Position numbers and translations under genes: made by a program. A stretch of DNA of 64,000 bases, from contig JAVXUO010000887.1 of NCBI GenBank assembly GCA_033065855.1, forward strand, positions 1 to 64,000. The letters run 5' to 3'. The notes under the pieces were generated by a model. That model did not search any database. It was not told the DNA's origin and was given only the letters and a program-made list of their open reading frames with translations. The DNA comes from Escallonia rubra. Its lineage: Eukaryota; Streptophyta; Magnoliopsida; Escalloniales; Escalloniaceae. Below are positions 10,156-20,209 of the stretch, one piece after another (positions within the stretch are counted from its first letter, which is position 1; each line of letters opens with the position of its first letter).

Positions 10156-13100
10156 ATGGATTTCAACCCCGAACCTCATGATACATCAATCCTATACGAT
10201 GACGATGACCACGTTGCGAGGCACGTATTTGACGGTGTCGATAGGGGTGTTTTGGAAACAATTCAAACCACAAGAGGAATTGAAGAGTGGGTACTAAACG
10301 AGGAACAAAAAGCCCTTATACACGGTCAAAATTTAAGCATGTTCACCGATTGCGGGAAATGGTATCGACACGACGATTGCCTTATATCCGCTCTAGTTGA
10401 ACGATGGATGAGCGAGACGAACTCATTTCATTTCCGGTTTGGTGAAATGACTGTTACGTTAGAGGACGTCGGATATATACTTGGAATCCCATGTCACGGC
10501 AGACCCGTTACTCTGAGCGTGCCGTCTGCATCCGTAGCGAATATGGCTAGGCATTATTTTCCGGGAATTCCAAGGGCAGCTCTTACAACAAACGGCGTCA
10601 AGCTTAAATGGCTGAGAGAGCAGTATGGCGTGCTACCGGATGAATACACTCGTCATGATTTCGTGACGTATACGAGGGCATACCTTCTGTATATTATTGG
10701 AGCCATATTACTTCCGACGCATTCGAAAAACACGGTGCATCCGAAGTATATGGTGTTATTGGAGGATCTTGACGAGGTATACTCGTATTCGTGGGGTTCA
10801 GCTGTCCTTGCGCACCTATATCAAGCACTGCATAAGGCTACGAGAAACGGTGCCAAGTCCATTGCCGCCTGCCTGACTCTATTACAGGTATGAGCATTTA
10901 TTTTCTTACCCGGATCCTTAGTCAATATATTCGGGATTCATTACTAATTCCATATAATGTTTGCGTTCACAAGTTTGGTCTTACGAGAGGCTACCCACAG
11001 GTCGTCCACAACCGTTGGTAGATTCCGATGAGACGTGGCCTAGGGTGTGGGCCTGGGGGCCTCCGACCAACCGGAGGAGGAGACGGGTAGACCCTCACAA
11101 CCATCTACAGTTCTATCGGGGGGAACTAGAGATGCTGGATGCATACCAGGTGATGTGGCAGCCATATGACAAGGTGATGCATCTGTTGGATGAGTTGTGT
11201 TGGCAACTTCCGAAGTATATGGTGTTATTGGAGGATCTTGACGAGGTATACTCGTATTCGTGGGGTTCAGCTGTCCTTGCGCACCTATATCAAGCACTGC
11301 ATAAGGCTACGAGAAACGGTGCCAAGTCCATTGCCGCCTGCCTGACTCTATTACAGGTATGAGCATTTATTTTCTTACCCGGATCCTTAGTCAATATATT
11401 CGGGATTCATTACTAATTCCATATAATGTTTGCGTTCACAAGTTTGGTCTTACGAGAGGCTACCCACAGGTCGTCCACAACCGTTGGTAGATTCCGATGA
11501 GACGTGGCCTAGGGTGTGGGCCTGGGGGCCTCCGACCAACCGGAGGAGGAGACGGGTAGACCCTCACAACCATCTACAGTTCTATCGGGGGGAACTAGAG
11601 ATGCTGGATGCATACCAGGTGATGTGGCAGCCATATGACAAGGTGATGCATCTGTTGGATGAGTTGTGTTGGCAACTTCCAGTGTCGTACGTGCTTGCAG
11701 GTTTGGTTCGGGTGCCGCTCATTCACTTCGAAGAATGTGAGTTTCAGATGCCCGATCGAGCTATGAAGCAAGCTGGCTGTCCACAAGGGATTTCGAAACC
11801 CGCTGTAGACATGCGGCCATACAGGGGTGGTCGAGGGCCGAACTTTGAGGTGGCTAATGCCTTGACTGTGTTGGGTGACGAGGTGCAACAATGGAATACC
11901 TGGCAGAAAACGTATGACAGCCTTGTATCGCTGAAGCACGACGGCATCAGTACTGAGGACTACTTACAGTGGTTTCTCAGGGTGACGCGCACGAGGGTGA
12001 ATCGCCCTTCCCAGGTGAAGGAGACATCGTATGCGCCACGTGAGGTCTATGACCAATACTGGGCATTGGCCATTGTAAGTCATGCTAGTGTTGTTTGATA
12101 ATTTATTTGCGCACGCGTATCGACCATCAAATGAAATGATTAGCCATATTTTCTATGCATGTTTTTTAGGTTGACCAGGCCACTGACGTGTTCAAGCAGC
12201 TGGAGTCGTTTGACTGGTTTGTCGCGCAGGCTCCTGACAATATCAAGAGGTCCATTGAGAGGTACAAGACTGATGTTCAAAACTTTAGTCTTGCGTACCG
12301 GGGTTACCAAGGGGAGCCGTCTAGTCGCCCTCCTCCTGACGCTTACGACTATCAGCCCCAGAGTCAGGTGTGGGAGCCGTCTAGTCGCCCTCCTCCTGAC
12401 GCGTACGACTACCGAACTTTGAGTCAGGTGTGGGAGCCGTCTAGTCGCCCTCCTCCTGACGCGTACGACTACGGAACTTCGAGTCAGGTGTGGGAGCCGT
12501 ATAGTCGCCCTCCTCCTGACACATACGACTCTCAGTGCCAGAGTCAGGTTCCCCAAGTAGGAATCCATGCCTCGCGCCCAAGCTTCCGGTCGAACAAAGG
12601 ACAAGCGACGAAGCCATTGAGGCCGGAGAAGATGGGTTGGATCAACCGGCACTACTTCGGGCATGAGCCTGTCAATTCAACAGACTTCCCTCTTGGGACA
12701 CTCCTAGGTCATTCGGATATCAGAATGTTGGCGCCGGAGACAAATCTTTCAAATTTTGTCATGAACGCTTACATAGATCTGCTCCGGATTAGAGAGCATC
12801 ATTTTAACCGTTCTGAATACTGTAAGCTTAACATGTATCCCACTCATTTTTTGGAATTAGCGATCCGGGAATTCCATGAATGGAGGCAAGGGGGCAACAG
12901 GAGTAATTGGAAACCAGGTCGAAACGTGTTATGCATGATGAACGCAGAGTATCAATGTCCCGCTGCTGATGCGAACCTTATCATGATACCTTGTCTTCAT
13001 GGGCACCACTGGTTCCTATTAGTTCTCCATCCAGCGTTCAGAACGGTTCACATATACGATAGCCTAAGGGAGCACGAGCCTGGACAGCTGCTGGCACAGA

Positions 13101-13477
13101 TGTACAACGACTACATCACTTTAGTGGTTAGTTTTTATTTTTTGACCTTGGCTCATAGTATATTGTTGTTGTTTCATAGGCTTGATTCTCGATTTTATTG
13201 TTGGATGCAGACTACTGTCCTCTCGCTAGCGTGCGGACGGCCACGGGGGGAGCCTTGGACGGTCGTGATGATAAAGGACCGACCAAAGCAATATAACGGT
13301 AACGATTGCGGGATTTACGTCCTCAAGTACATGGACTACATTGCTCGCTCGAAAGTGCTCAAACACTCCTCGTGGACTAGGAAGGATGCCTTGACGTTTA
13401 GGTATAGGATAGCCTGGGAGCTGAAAAAGAATGAAGCCAGACGACTTCATTACCATTATCCTGACGTGCGTGGCTAG
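10156..13477 (+). CDS. Plant mobile domain (PMD) - Ulp1 protease fusion, left arm
   Basis: Exon 1 (10156-10891) is a PMD, with the family blocks CLISALVERW, GEMTVTLEDVGYILGIP, YLLYIIGAILLPTHS and GSAVLAHLYQALHKA. Exon 2 follows in the second copy of a tandem duplication (about 11444-12074) and finishes the PMD with VWSYERL and a DEVQQW region. Exon 3 (12170-13126) has a linker with four 20-residue Pro-rich repeats and then a C48 Ulp1-like protease with catalytic His in HGHHW and Asp in IYDSL. Exon 4 (13211-13477) gives the Gln in KQYNG and the Cys in DCGIYVL. The Ulp1 family cleaves SUMO or its precursor; PMD is a domain shared with transposons and gene-silencing factors. Two problems: the 469-bp duplication, and an exon-2 acceptor that seems shifted by one base. 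It may therefore yield two separate products, or none. Confidence 0.75.
10742..11679 (+). repeat. Perfect 469-bp tandem duplication inside the PMD gene
   Basis: Bases 10742-11210 and 11211-11679 are the same sequence repeated head to tail, with no difference that I could find by reading both. The unit runs from the end of PMD exon 1 through the intron into exon 2. It duplicates the exon-1 tail, one donor, one acceptor and the exon-2 start. The right arm does not carry this region, because it is deleted there. Identity this high means a very recent event or an assembly artefact. Confidence 0.9.
12314..12553 (+). repeat. 60-bp coding minisatellite (20-residue Pro-rich repeats)
   Basis: Four in-frame copies of a 60-bp unit encode EPSSRPPPDAYDY followed by a variable heptad ending SQVW. 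It forms the flexible linker between the PMD and the Ulp1 protease. The right-arm gene has only two degenerate copies (about 16645-16745). Expansion and contraction in exact multiples of three keeps the frame. Confidence 0.9.
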
Positions 13478-13497
13478 CTGCTGTGATGTTACAAAAA

Positions 13498-13790
13498 ACT
13501 GTACCAAAAAGAAATGTACATAATTTTTCGCATGCTATGAATTTGGCGCTAAAATGTGCGCGAATATACAGTTCATATGACGCATTCGAAAAAATAACGT
13601 GTCTTGTTTTTCGCCGAAATACATAAGAATGGGCTAACTAGCGCGCCTCATGTGCAATGAGCGAAAAAAAAGTGACAAAAAAATTTACAAGATTTTTCGA
13701 ACGTTATGAATTGGCCCCTAAAGTGTGCCCGAATAGGCCCTTCATAGGAAAACTCAAAAAATAACGTGTCTCGTTTTTCGCCGAAATACT
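13498..13790. repeat. Inner end of left arm (about 1.5 copies of the 167-bp repeat)
   Basis: Downstream of the Ulp1 stop codon the sequence contains TTTTTCGCCGAAATAC and AGTGACAAAAAAATTTACAAG blocks. These are the complement of the tandem repeats at 14870-15600. This marks where the left arm of the inverted repeat ends. Confidence 0.7.
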
Positions 13791-14035
13791 GCCAGGTTTC
13801 GATACCTGAAACATTAACCCTAACACTCTTCCTCATCATCGTCCTCCTCGACCATACTGCCAGGTACCTAACACTTAAACCCTAACACTCTTCCTCCTCA
13901 TCGTCCTCCTCGACCATACTGCCAGGTACCTAACACTTTAACCCTAACACTCTTCCTCCTCATCGTCCTCCTCGACCATACTGCCAGGTTAGGGGCAGGG
14001 CAGTATGTTAGGGTTAAAGTGTTAGGTATCGAACC
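13791..14035. repeat. 62-bp minisatellite in the centre of the giant element
   Basis: A unit starting GCCAGGTACCTAACACTT and containing ACCCTAACACTCTTCCTCCT occurs three to four times with a 62-68 bp period (13791, 13859, 13921, 13983). An inverted partial copy (TTAGGGTTAAAGTGTTAGG) follows at about 14009. The ACCCTAAC block resembles plant telomere repeats only by chance: it occurs once per unit, not in runs. Confidence 0.8.
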
Positions 14036-14039
14036 CTAA

Positions 14040-14423
14040 CACTTTTGAGATTTTTCCTGCTTAAAATCCCGTTTCAAAGCACTTTTCAGATTTTACGATG
14101 CCAGGGGCATTTTGGTAATTCGCAGCCCCGAGGGGGTATTTTCGTAATTTTGCTCAGTTAAATTTTTCAAAGGACTTCTTAGTCCAGAAATGTAAGCAAA
14201 GCACCTGAAAGGTTGTTTTCAAGCTGATTTGAGACGTTAGGGTGATAATGAACCCCCGGGGGTATTTCGGTAATTTGCCGCTCGTCGGGGCTATTTTGAT
14301 AATTTTACCTGCCTACAAATTTTTCCCGCAATTAACTTTTAGATAATTTTTATTCTTCTTTTATTTAATTCTATGACTTGTTGAGAATGATATAATTTTT
14401 ATGTTTTAGATTTCAATATAAAT
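14040..14423 (+). promoter_or_regulatory. Leader module in front of the FAR1 gene fragment
   Basis: This is a recognisable copy of the 9390-9700 leader, with the blocks GCCAGGGGCATTTTGGTAAT, CTTAGTCCAGAAATGTAA and CCCGGGGGTATTTCGGTAAT in the same order. It ends just upstream of the FAR1 start codon. The shared leader suggests that the PMD-Ulp1 and FAR1 genes of this element were driven by one promoter type. Confidence 0.6.
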
Positions 14424-14765
14424 ATGAATCCAACTGGAGGAAATAATATTTGTGAAGGTTCTGATCCACCTTACTTGGGTAAAGTTTTTCAAACACTGGA
14501 CGAAGTTGAAGCATACTATAGAGCATATTCGAAAACGATAGGTTTCGGTATTAGAACTAAGACGACTAGAAAACGGGCGAATACAGATCAAATTTGTGGA
14601 AGACTATTTGAGTGTCATAGAGGAGCACCGCATGTACCCCCAGTCATTCGGATCAGTGACGAAGGGACAACAAGACAAAGAAAACGGGACACATTTCCGG
14701 GTACCGGCTGCAAAGCCCATGTGTATGCAGTACACCGGAAAAATGAAAACCATTGGTTTGTTTAA
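14424..14765 (+). pseudogene. FAR1-type transposase gene, N-terminal fragment
   Basis: The 113-residue reading frame starts MNPTGGNN and matches the FAR1 DNA-binding domain, with FQTLDEVEAYYRAYSKTIGFGIR, then KRANTDQICGRLFECHR and a TGCKAHVY block that supply the Cys/His zinc-binding residues. FAR1/FHY3 factors descend from Mutator-like transposases, and in transposons this domain sits N-terminal to the catalytic DDE region. Here it stops at 14765 and no DDE or SWIM region follows; instead the 167-bp repeats begin. It is therefore a truncated gene, or a small DNA-binding protein if expressed. It has no inverted partner in the arms apart from a scrap near 19408-19430. Confidence 0.75.
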
Positions 14766-14865
14766 ATGTTTCAGTTGTATAACGAATAACTTTTATAATG
14801 TTTAAATTTGTGATTTGGTTTGTTGAATCTTTAATTTGTGATTTGATTTGTGGATTATTGATATT

Positions 14866-15610
14866 TTTTGAATGGCATATTCGCGCACACTTTAGCGCCC
14901 AATTCATAGCTTCCAAAAAATCTTGTAATTTGTTTTGTTCATTGCACTTTAGGCACGCTTTAGTGGCCACTTCATAACTTTCGAAAAATCTTGTAATTTT
15001 TTTTGTCACTTTTTTTTCGCTCATTGCACATGAGGTGTGCTAGTTAGCCCATTCTTATGTATTTCGGCGAAAAACGAGACACGTTATTTTTTGGGTTTTC
15101 CTATGAAGGGCCTATTCGGGCACACTTTAGGGGCCAATTCATAACGTTCGAAAAATCTTGTAATTTTTTTTGTCACTTTTTTTTCACTCATTGCACATGA
15201 GGCATGCTAGTTAGCCCATTCTTATGTATTTCGGCGAAAAACGAGACACGTTATTTTTTGGGTTTTCCTATGAAGGGCCTATTCGGGCACACTTTCGGGG
15301 CCAATTCATAACGTTCAAAAAATTTTGTAATTTTTTTTGTCACTTTTTTTTCGCTCATTGCACATGAGGCACGCTAGTTAGCCCATTTCTATGAATTTCG
15401 ACGAAAAAAAAGATAAATTATTTTTTGGGTTTTCCTACGACGCCCCTATTCGCGCACATTTTAAGGCCCAATTCTTAGCTTGCGAAAAAAGTTGTAATTT
15501 TTTTGTCACTTTTTTTTCTCTCATTGCACCTCATGCACGCTAGTTAGCCCATTTTTATGAATTTCGGCGAAAAGCGAGACGCGAAATTTTTTCGAATGCG
15601 TCATATGAAA
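14866..15610. repeat. 167-bp tandem repeats at the inner end of the right arm
   Basis: About four and a half copies of a unit containing TCATTGCACATGAGG, CTAGTTAGCCCATT, TTTCGGCGAAAAACGAGAC and CCTATTCGGGCACACTTT repeat with a 157-168 bp period (marker positions 15019, 15187, 15354, 15511). The left arm has only about one and a half inverted copies (13560-13790). Confidence 0.85.
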
Positions 15611-15703
15611 GGTATATTCGCGCACATTTTAGCGCCAAATTCATAGCATGCAAAAAATTATGTACATTTCTTTTTGGTACAGTTTTTTGTAACATCACAG
15701 CAG

Positions 15704-17781
15704 CTAGCCACGCACGTCAGGATAATGGTAATGAAGGCGTCTAGCTTCATTCTTTTTCAGCTCCCAGGCTATCCTATACCTAAACGTCAAGGCATCCTTC
15801 CTAGTCCACGAGGAGTGTTTGAGCACTTCTGAGCGAGAAATGTAGTCCATGTACTTGAGGACGTAAATCCCGCAATCGTGACCGTTATATTGCTTTGGTC
15901 GGTCCTTTATCATCACGACCGTCCAAGGGTCCCCCTGTGGCCGTTCGCACGCTAGCGAGAGGACAGTAGTCTGCATCCAACAATAAAAACGAGAATCAAG
16001 CCTATGAAACAAGAACAATATACTATGAGCCAAGGTCAAAAAATAAAAACTAACCACTAAAGTGATGTAGTCATTGTACATCTGTGCCAGCAGCTGTCCA
16101 GGCTCGTCCTCCCTTAGGCTATCGTATATGTGAACCGTTCTGAACGCTGGATGGAGAACTAATAGGAACTAGTGGTTTGCATGATGACAAGGTATCATGA
16201 TAAGGTTCGCATCAGCAGCGGGACATTGATAGTTTGCGTTCATCATGCCTAACACGTTTCGACCTGGTTTCCACTTACTCCTGCTGCCTCCTCGCCTCCA
16301 TTCTGTGAATTCCCTCACCGTTAATTCCACAAAATGAGTGGGATACATGTTAAGCTTCAAGTATTCAGAACGGTTAAAATGATGCTCTCTAATCCTGAGC
16401 AGATCTATGTAAGCGTTCATGACAAAATTTGAAAGATCTGTCTCCGGCGCCAACGTTCTGATATCATCATGACCTAGGAATGTCGCAAGAGGAAAATCTG
16501 TTGAATTGACAGGCTCATGCTTGAAGTAGTGCCGGTCGATCCAACCCATCTTGTCCGGCCTCAATGGCTTCGTCGCTTGTCCTTTGTCCGACCGGAAGCT
16601 TGGGCGCGAGGCCTGGATTCCTACTTGGGGAACCTGACTCTGGCACTGAGAGTCGTATACGTCAGGAGGCAAGCGACTATACGGCTCCCAGAATTCATAG
16701 CTATGCGATGAAGACGCGTCAGGAGGCAAGCGACTAGACGGCTCCCCTTGGTAACCCCAGTACGCAAGACTAAAGTTTTGAACTTCAGTCTTGTACCTCT
16801 CAATGGACCTCTTGAGATTGTCAGGAGCCTGCGCGACAAACCAGTCAAACAACTCTAGCTGCTTGAACACCTCAGTGCCCTGGTCAACCTAAAAAACATG
16901 CATAGAAAATATGGCTAATCATTTCAGGCATGGTCGATAAGGTGCGCAAATAAATTATCAAACAACACTAGCATGACTTACAATGGCCAATGCCCAGAAC
17001 TGGTCATAGACCTCACGTGGCGCGTACGATGTCTTCTTCACCTGGGAAGGGCGATTCACCCTCGTGCGCGTCACCCTGAGAAACCACTGTAAGTATTCCT
17101 CAGTACTAATGCCGTCGTGCTTCAGCGATACAAGGCTATCATACGTTTCCTGCCAGGTATTCCACTGTTGCACCTCGTCACCCAACAAAATCAAGGCATC
17201 AGCCACCTCGAAGTTCGGCCCTCGACCACCCCTGTATGGCCGCATGTCTACAGCGGGTTTTGGTATCCCTTGTGGACAGCCAGCTTGTTTTGGTATCCCT
17301 GTAGCACGCCGTACTGCTCTCTCAGCCATTTAAGCTTGACGCCGTTTGTTGTAAGAGCTGCCATTGGAATTCCCGGAAAATACTGCCTAGACATATTCGC
17401 TATGGATGCAGACGGCACGTTCAAAGTAACGGTTCTGCCGTAACATGGGATTCCAAGTATATATCCGACGTCCTCTAACGTAACAGTCATTTCACCAAAC
17501 TGGAAGTGAAATGAGTTCGTCTCGCTCCTCCATCGTTCAACTAGAGCGGATATAAGGCAATCGTCGTGTCGAGACCATTTCCCGCAATCGGTGAACAGGG
17601 TTAAATTTTGACGGTGTAATAGCTGTATTTGTTCCTTGTTTAGTACCCACTCTTCAAGGTGCCTTGTGCTTTGAATTGTTTCCAAAACACCCCTATCGAC
17701 ACCGTCAAATACGTGCCTCGCGACGTGGTCATCGTCATCGTATAGGATTGATGTATCATGAGGTCCAGGGCTGAAATTCAT
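15704..17781 (-). pseudogene. PMD - Ulp1 fusion, right arm, broken
   Basis: Inverted copy of the 10156-13477 gene. The PMD part (17781-17310) starts MNFSPGPHDTS and is about 88% identical in protein to the left copy by eye. It then jumps at GVLQG to the piece AGCPQG...AVDMRPY, losing the PMD C-terminal half. A 12-bp motif GGATACCAAAAC is repeated at the deletion joint. The linker and Ulp1 N-terminal part follow (16870-16169). At the catalytic His region the Trp codon is TAG (HHANH, then stop), so the protease is cut before its Asp and Cys. The final exon region (16081-15704) still has NGHDCGIYVL. A second product is unlikely to be active. Confidence 0.8.
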
Positions 17782-17789
17782 ACCTCTAA

Positions 17790-20209
17790 GAACAAAATAT
17801 AATTATGAACCAACTTAGCGTCCATAATATTTACATTCCAAAACTATAACTGGATCTTTAACCTAGCTTACCAACACATTAGCAATAGTCATTATTTCAA
17901 TGTATTAAAACAAATCCTCACTTCCCACCACTCCGAACGCTTAATTACGCTAGTCAGCAGGTGAATTTAACGCCAATGTGGTTATATAGCAATATACCCC
18001 CCGATGGCCCCTACACTCCCAAAACCCCCAAAACCGCTTTAAAGTCAAGTGTTTAATGTGAATATGTCAATTATATACCAAATATATCAGGAAAAATTTT
18101 AAAGGGGGAAAGTTACCAAAACACCCGCTACTTATGCAAAATACCCCCTGGCAGTCATCGCCGGTGCGTCACAAGGTTCAGAACATCCGGAACAAAATAA
18201 GTTTTCGGGTGTCTCACACCCTTTCCTGAACTAAAAGTTATTTTAAGGTATGAATTTTAAGCTGGATCCTTCATAGCAAAATAGCCCCCGATGAGCGGCA
18301 AATTACCGAAATGCCCCTGGGGGTTCACTATCACCCCAACACCCCCGAACCAGGTTCAAAACAATATTTCAGGTGGTTTACTTACATTTCTGGACTAAAA
18401 AGTCGTTTGGAAAACTTGGCGCGGGAAAATTACCAAAACACCCCTCGCGGGTTAGCAAATTACCAAAATGCCCCTGGCATCAAGAAAAATATCAAAGGTG
18501 CCTTAAAATGCTATTTTACGCTTCCTGAGTTAATTCTTCATCTAAAAAGTATTTTACGGATCTTTCGCGCAAAAATCGCGAACCGGTGTCCGGATCGAGC
18601 GCTTAAAGGGCCGTTCGGCCAAAAAAATAGGTAACGGCTTCGGAATGGCCCGAATTCCTGGGGAATGGAACTTCCCAACATCCTAGAGTTCTCATAAAAG
18701 TTTCGCGCGAAATCGCGCTAGCTTGGTATTTTAAATTAGATTGCGAAGTTACACGGTTCCCCGTATCAGCTAGCCCCTTTACGGTCTTTGGAAAAATCTG
18801 AAATTTTTACCTGATACAGATCTTTTGAAAATACCTAGGGTCTCTGTTTTGTACTTTGGCAAAATCATGCTCTAGCTATTTTTTATAAATTCGTGAAAAA
18901 ACTGTCTAATTAAGTTTTCAACCCTAGCGCCAATTACGCCCCCGAACCGTAAAATTACCAAAACACCCCTCGCGGGGTGGCAAACTACCAAAATGCCCCC
19001 TGGCATGAGAAAATATCAAAAGTGCTTTAAAAAGCTATTTTAAAGCTTCCTGAGTTCATTCTTGATCTAAAAAGTATTTTACGAATTTTTCGCCTAAAAA
19101 TTCGAACCGGTGTCCGGATCGAGCGCTTAAAAGCCCGTTCGGCCAAAAAATTAGCTAACGGCTTCGGAATGGCCCGAATTCTTGGGAATGGAACTTCCCA
19201 ACACCCTAGGGTTCTCATAAAAGTTTCGCGTGAAATCGCGCTGGCTTGATATTTTAAATTACACTACAAAGTTACAAAGGTTGCGCGTATCAGTATTTGT
19301 GAAATTAGTGAAAAAACTGTCTAATTAAGTTTTCACCTTTAGCGCCAATTACGTTTCATATTCACATTAAACACACATAGTGTTACACCCTAGGAATACA
19401 CATAGTGTTGAAAATTATTTCCTCCAGTTGTGTTACAACGTTCAGTTACCAAAATACCCTCGCTGAGCGACAAATTATCGAAATGCCCCCGGGGATTCAT
19501 TATCACCCCTACGCGCGCCAAATCATCTTCAAAACAACATTTCAGGTTTTGTAATTACATTTCTGGACTAAAAAGTCCGTCGAAAAACTTAGCACTGTAG
19601 AATTACCGAAATACCCCTCTCGGGGCGGCGAATTACCGAAATGCCCCCTGGCATCGAAAAATATCAAAAGAGGCTTCGAAATGCTATTTTAGGCTCCCTG
19701 AATTCATTCTTGACCTAAAAAGTATTTTACGGAGGTTTCGCCCAAAAATCCCGAACCGGTGTCCGGATCAAGCGCTTAAAGGGCCGTTCGGCCAAAAAAA
19801 TAGGTAACGGCTTCGGAATGGCCCGAATTCCTGGGGAATGGAACTTCCCAACATCCTAGGGTTCTCATAAAATTTTCGCGCGAAATCGCGCTAGCTTGAT
19901 ATTTTAAAATACACTGCAGAGTTACAAGGTTCCCCGTATCAGTTAACCCCTTTCCAGTCTTTGGAAAAATCTGAAATTTTTACCTGAGACAGATCCTTTA
20001 AGAATAACTAGGGTCTCTTTTTTGTATTTTGGCAAAATCTAACTCTAGCTATTTTTTATAAATTCGTGAAAAACTGTCTATAAAATCGCTATTTTAGAAT
20101 CTATAAATGTAATACGCTGATTTGTATAAACCTAACATTGAATTATAAGGAAATTCAAAATACTTACTTGTTGTGACTTGATGTATTTAAAGAAAAATCT
20201 ACCGATCTT
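17790..20209 (-). promoter_or_regulatory. Leader region of the right arm, with extra leader copies and a FAR1 scrap
   Basis: Inverted counterpart of 8581-10155, but longer. It has three copies of the GACAGTTTTTTCACGAATTT / GAAGTTCCATTCCC block (near 18640-18910, 19140-19330 and 19790-20085) and extra copies of the GGGGCATTTTGGTAATTTG block. At about 19408-19430 it reads, on the minus strand, CAACTGGAGGAAATAATTTT. That matches the first codons of the FAR1 gene at 14431. So a leader-plus-FAR1-start segment was once part of this arm. Confidence 0.55.

Noticed and set aside
13800..14035. Telomere-like ACCCTAAC blocks
   Set aside because: They occur once per 62-bp unit and not as consecutive plant telomere repeats, so an interstitial telomere is not supported.
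13791..15610. Possible CRISPR-like array of regular repeats
   Set aside because: The repeats are long direct minisatellite units without unique spacers, in plant nuclear DNA.
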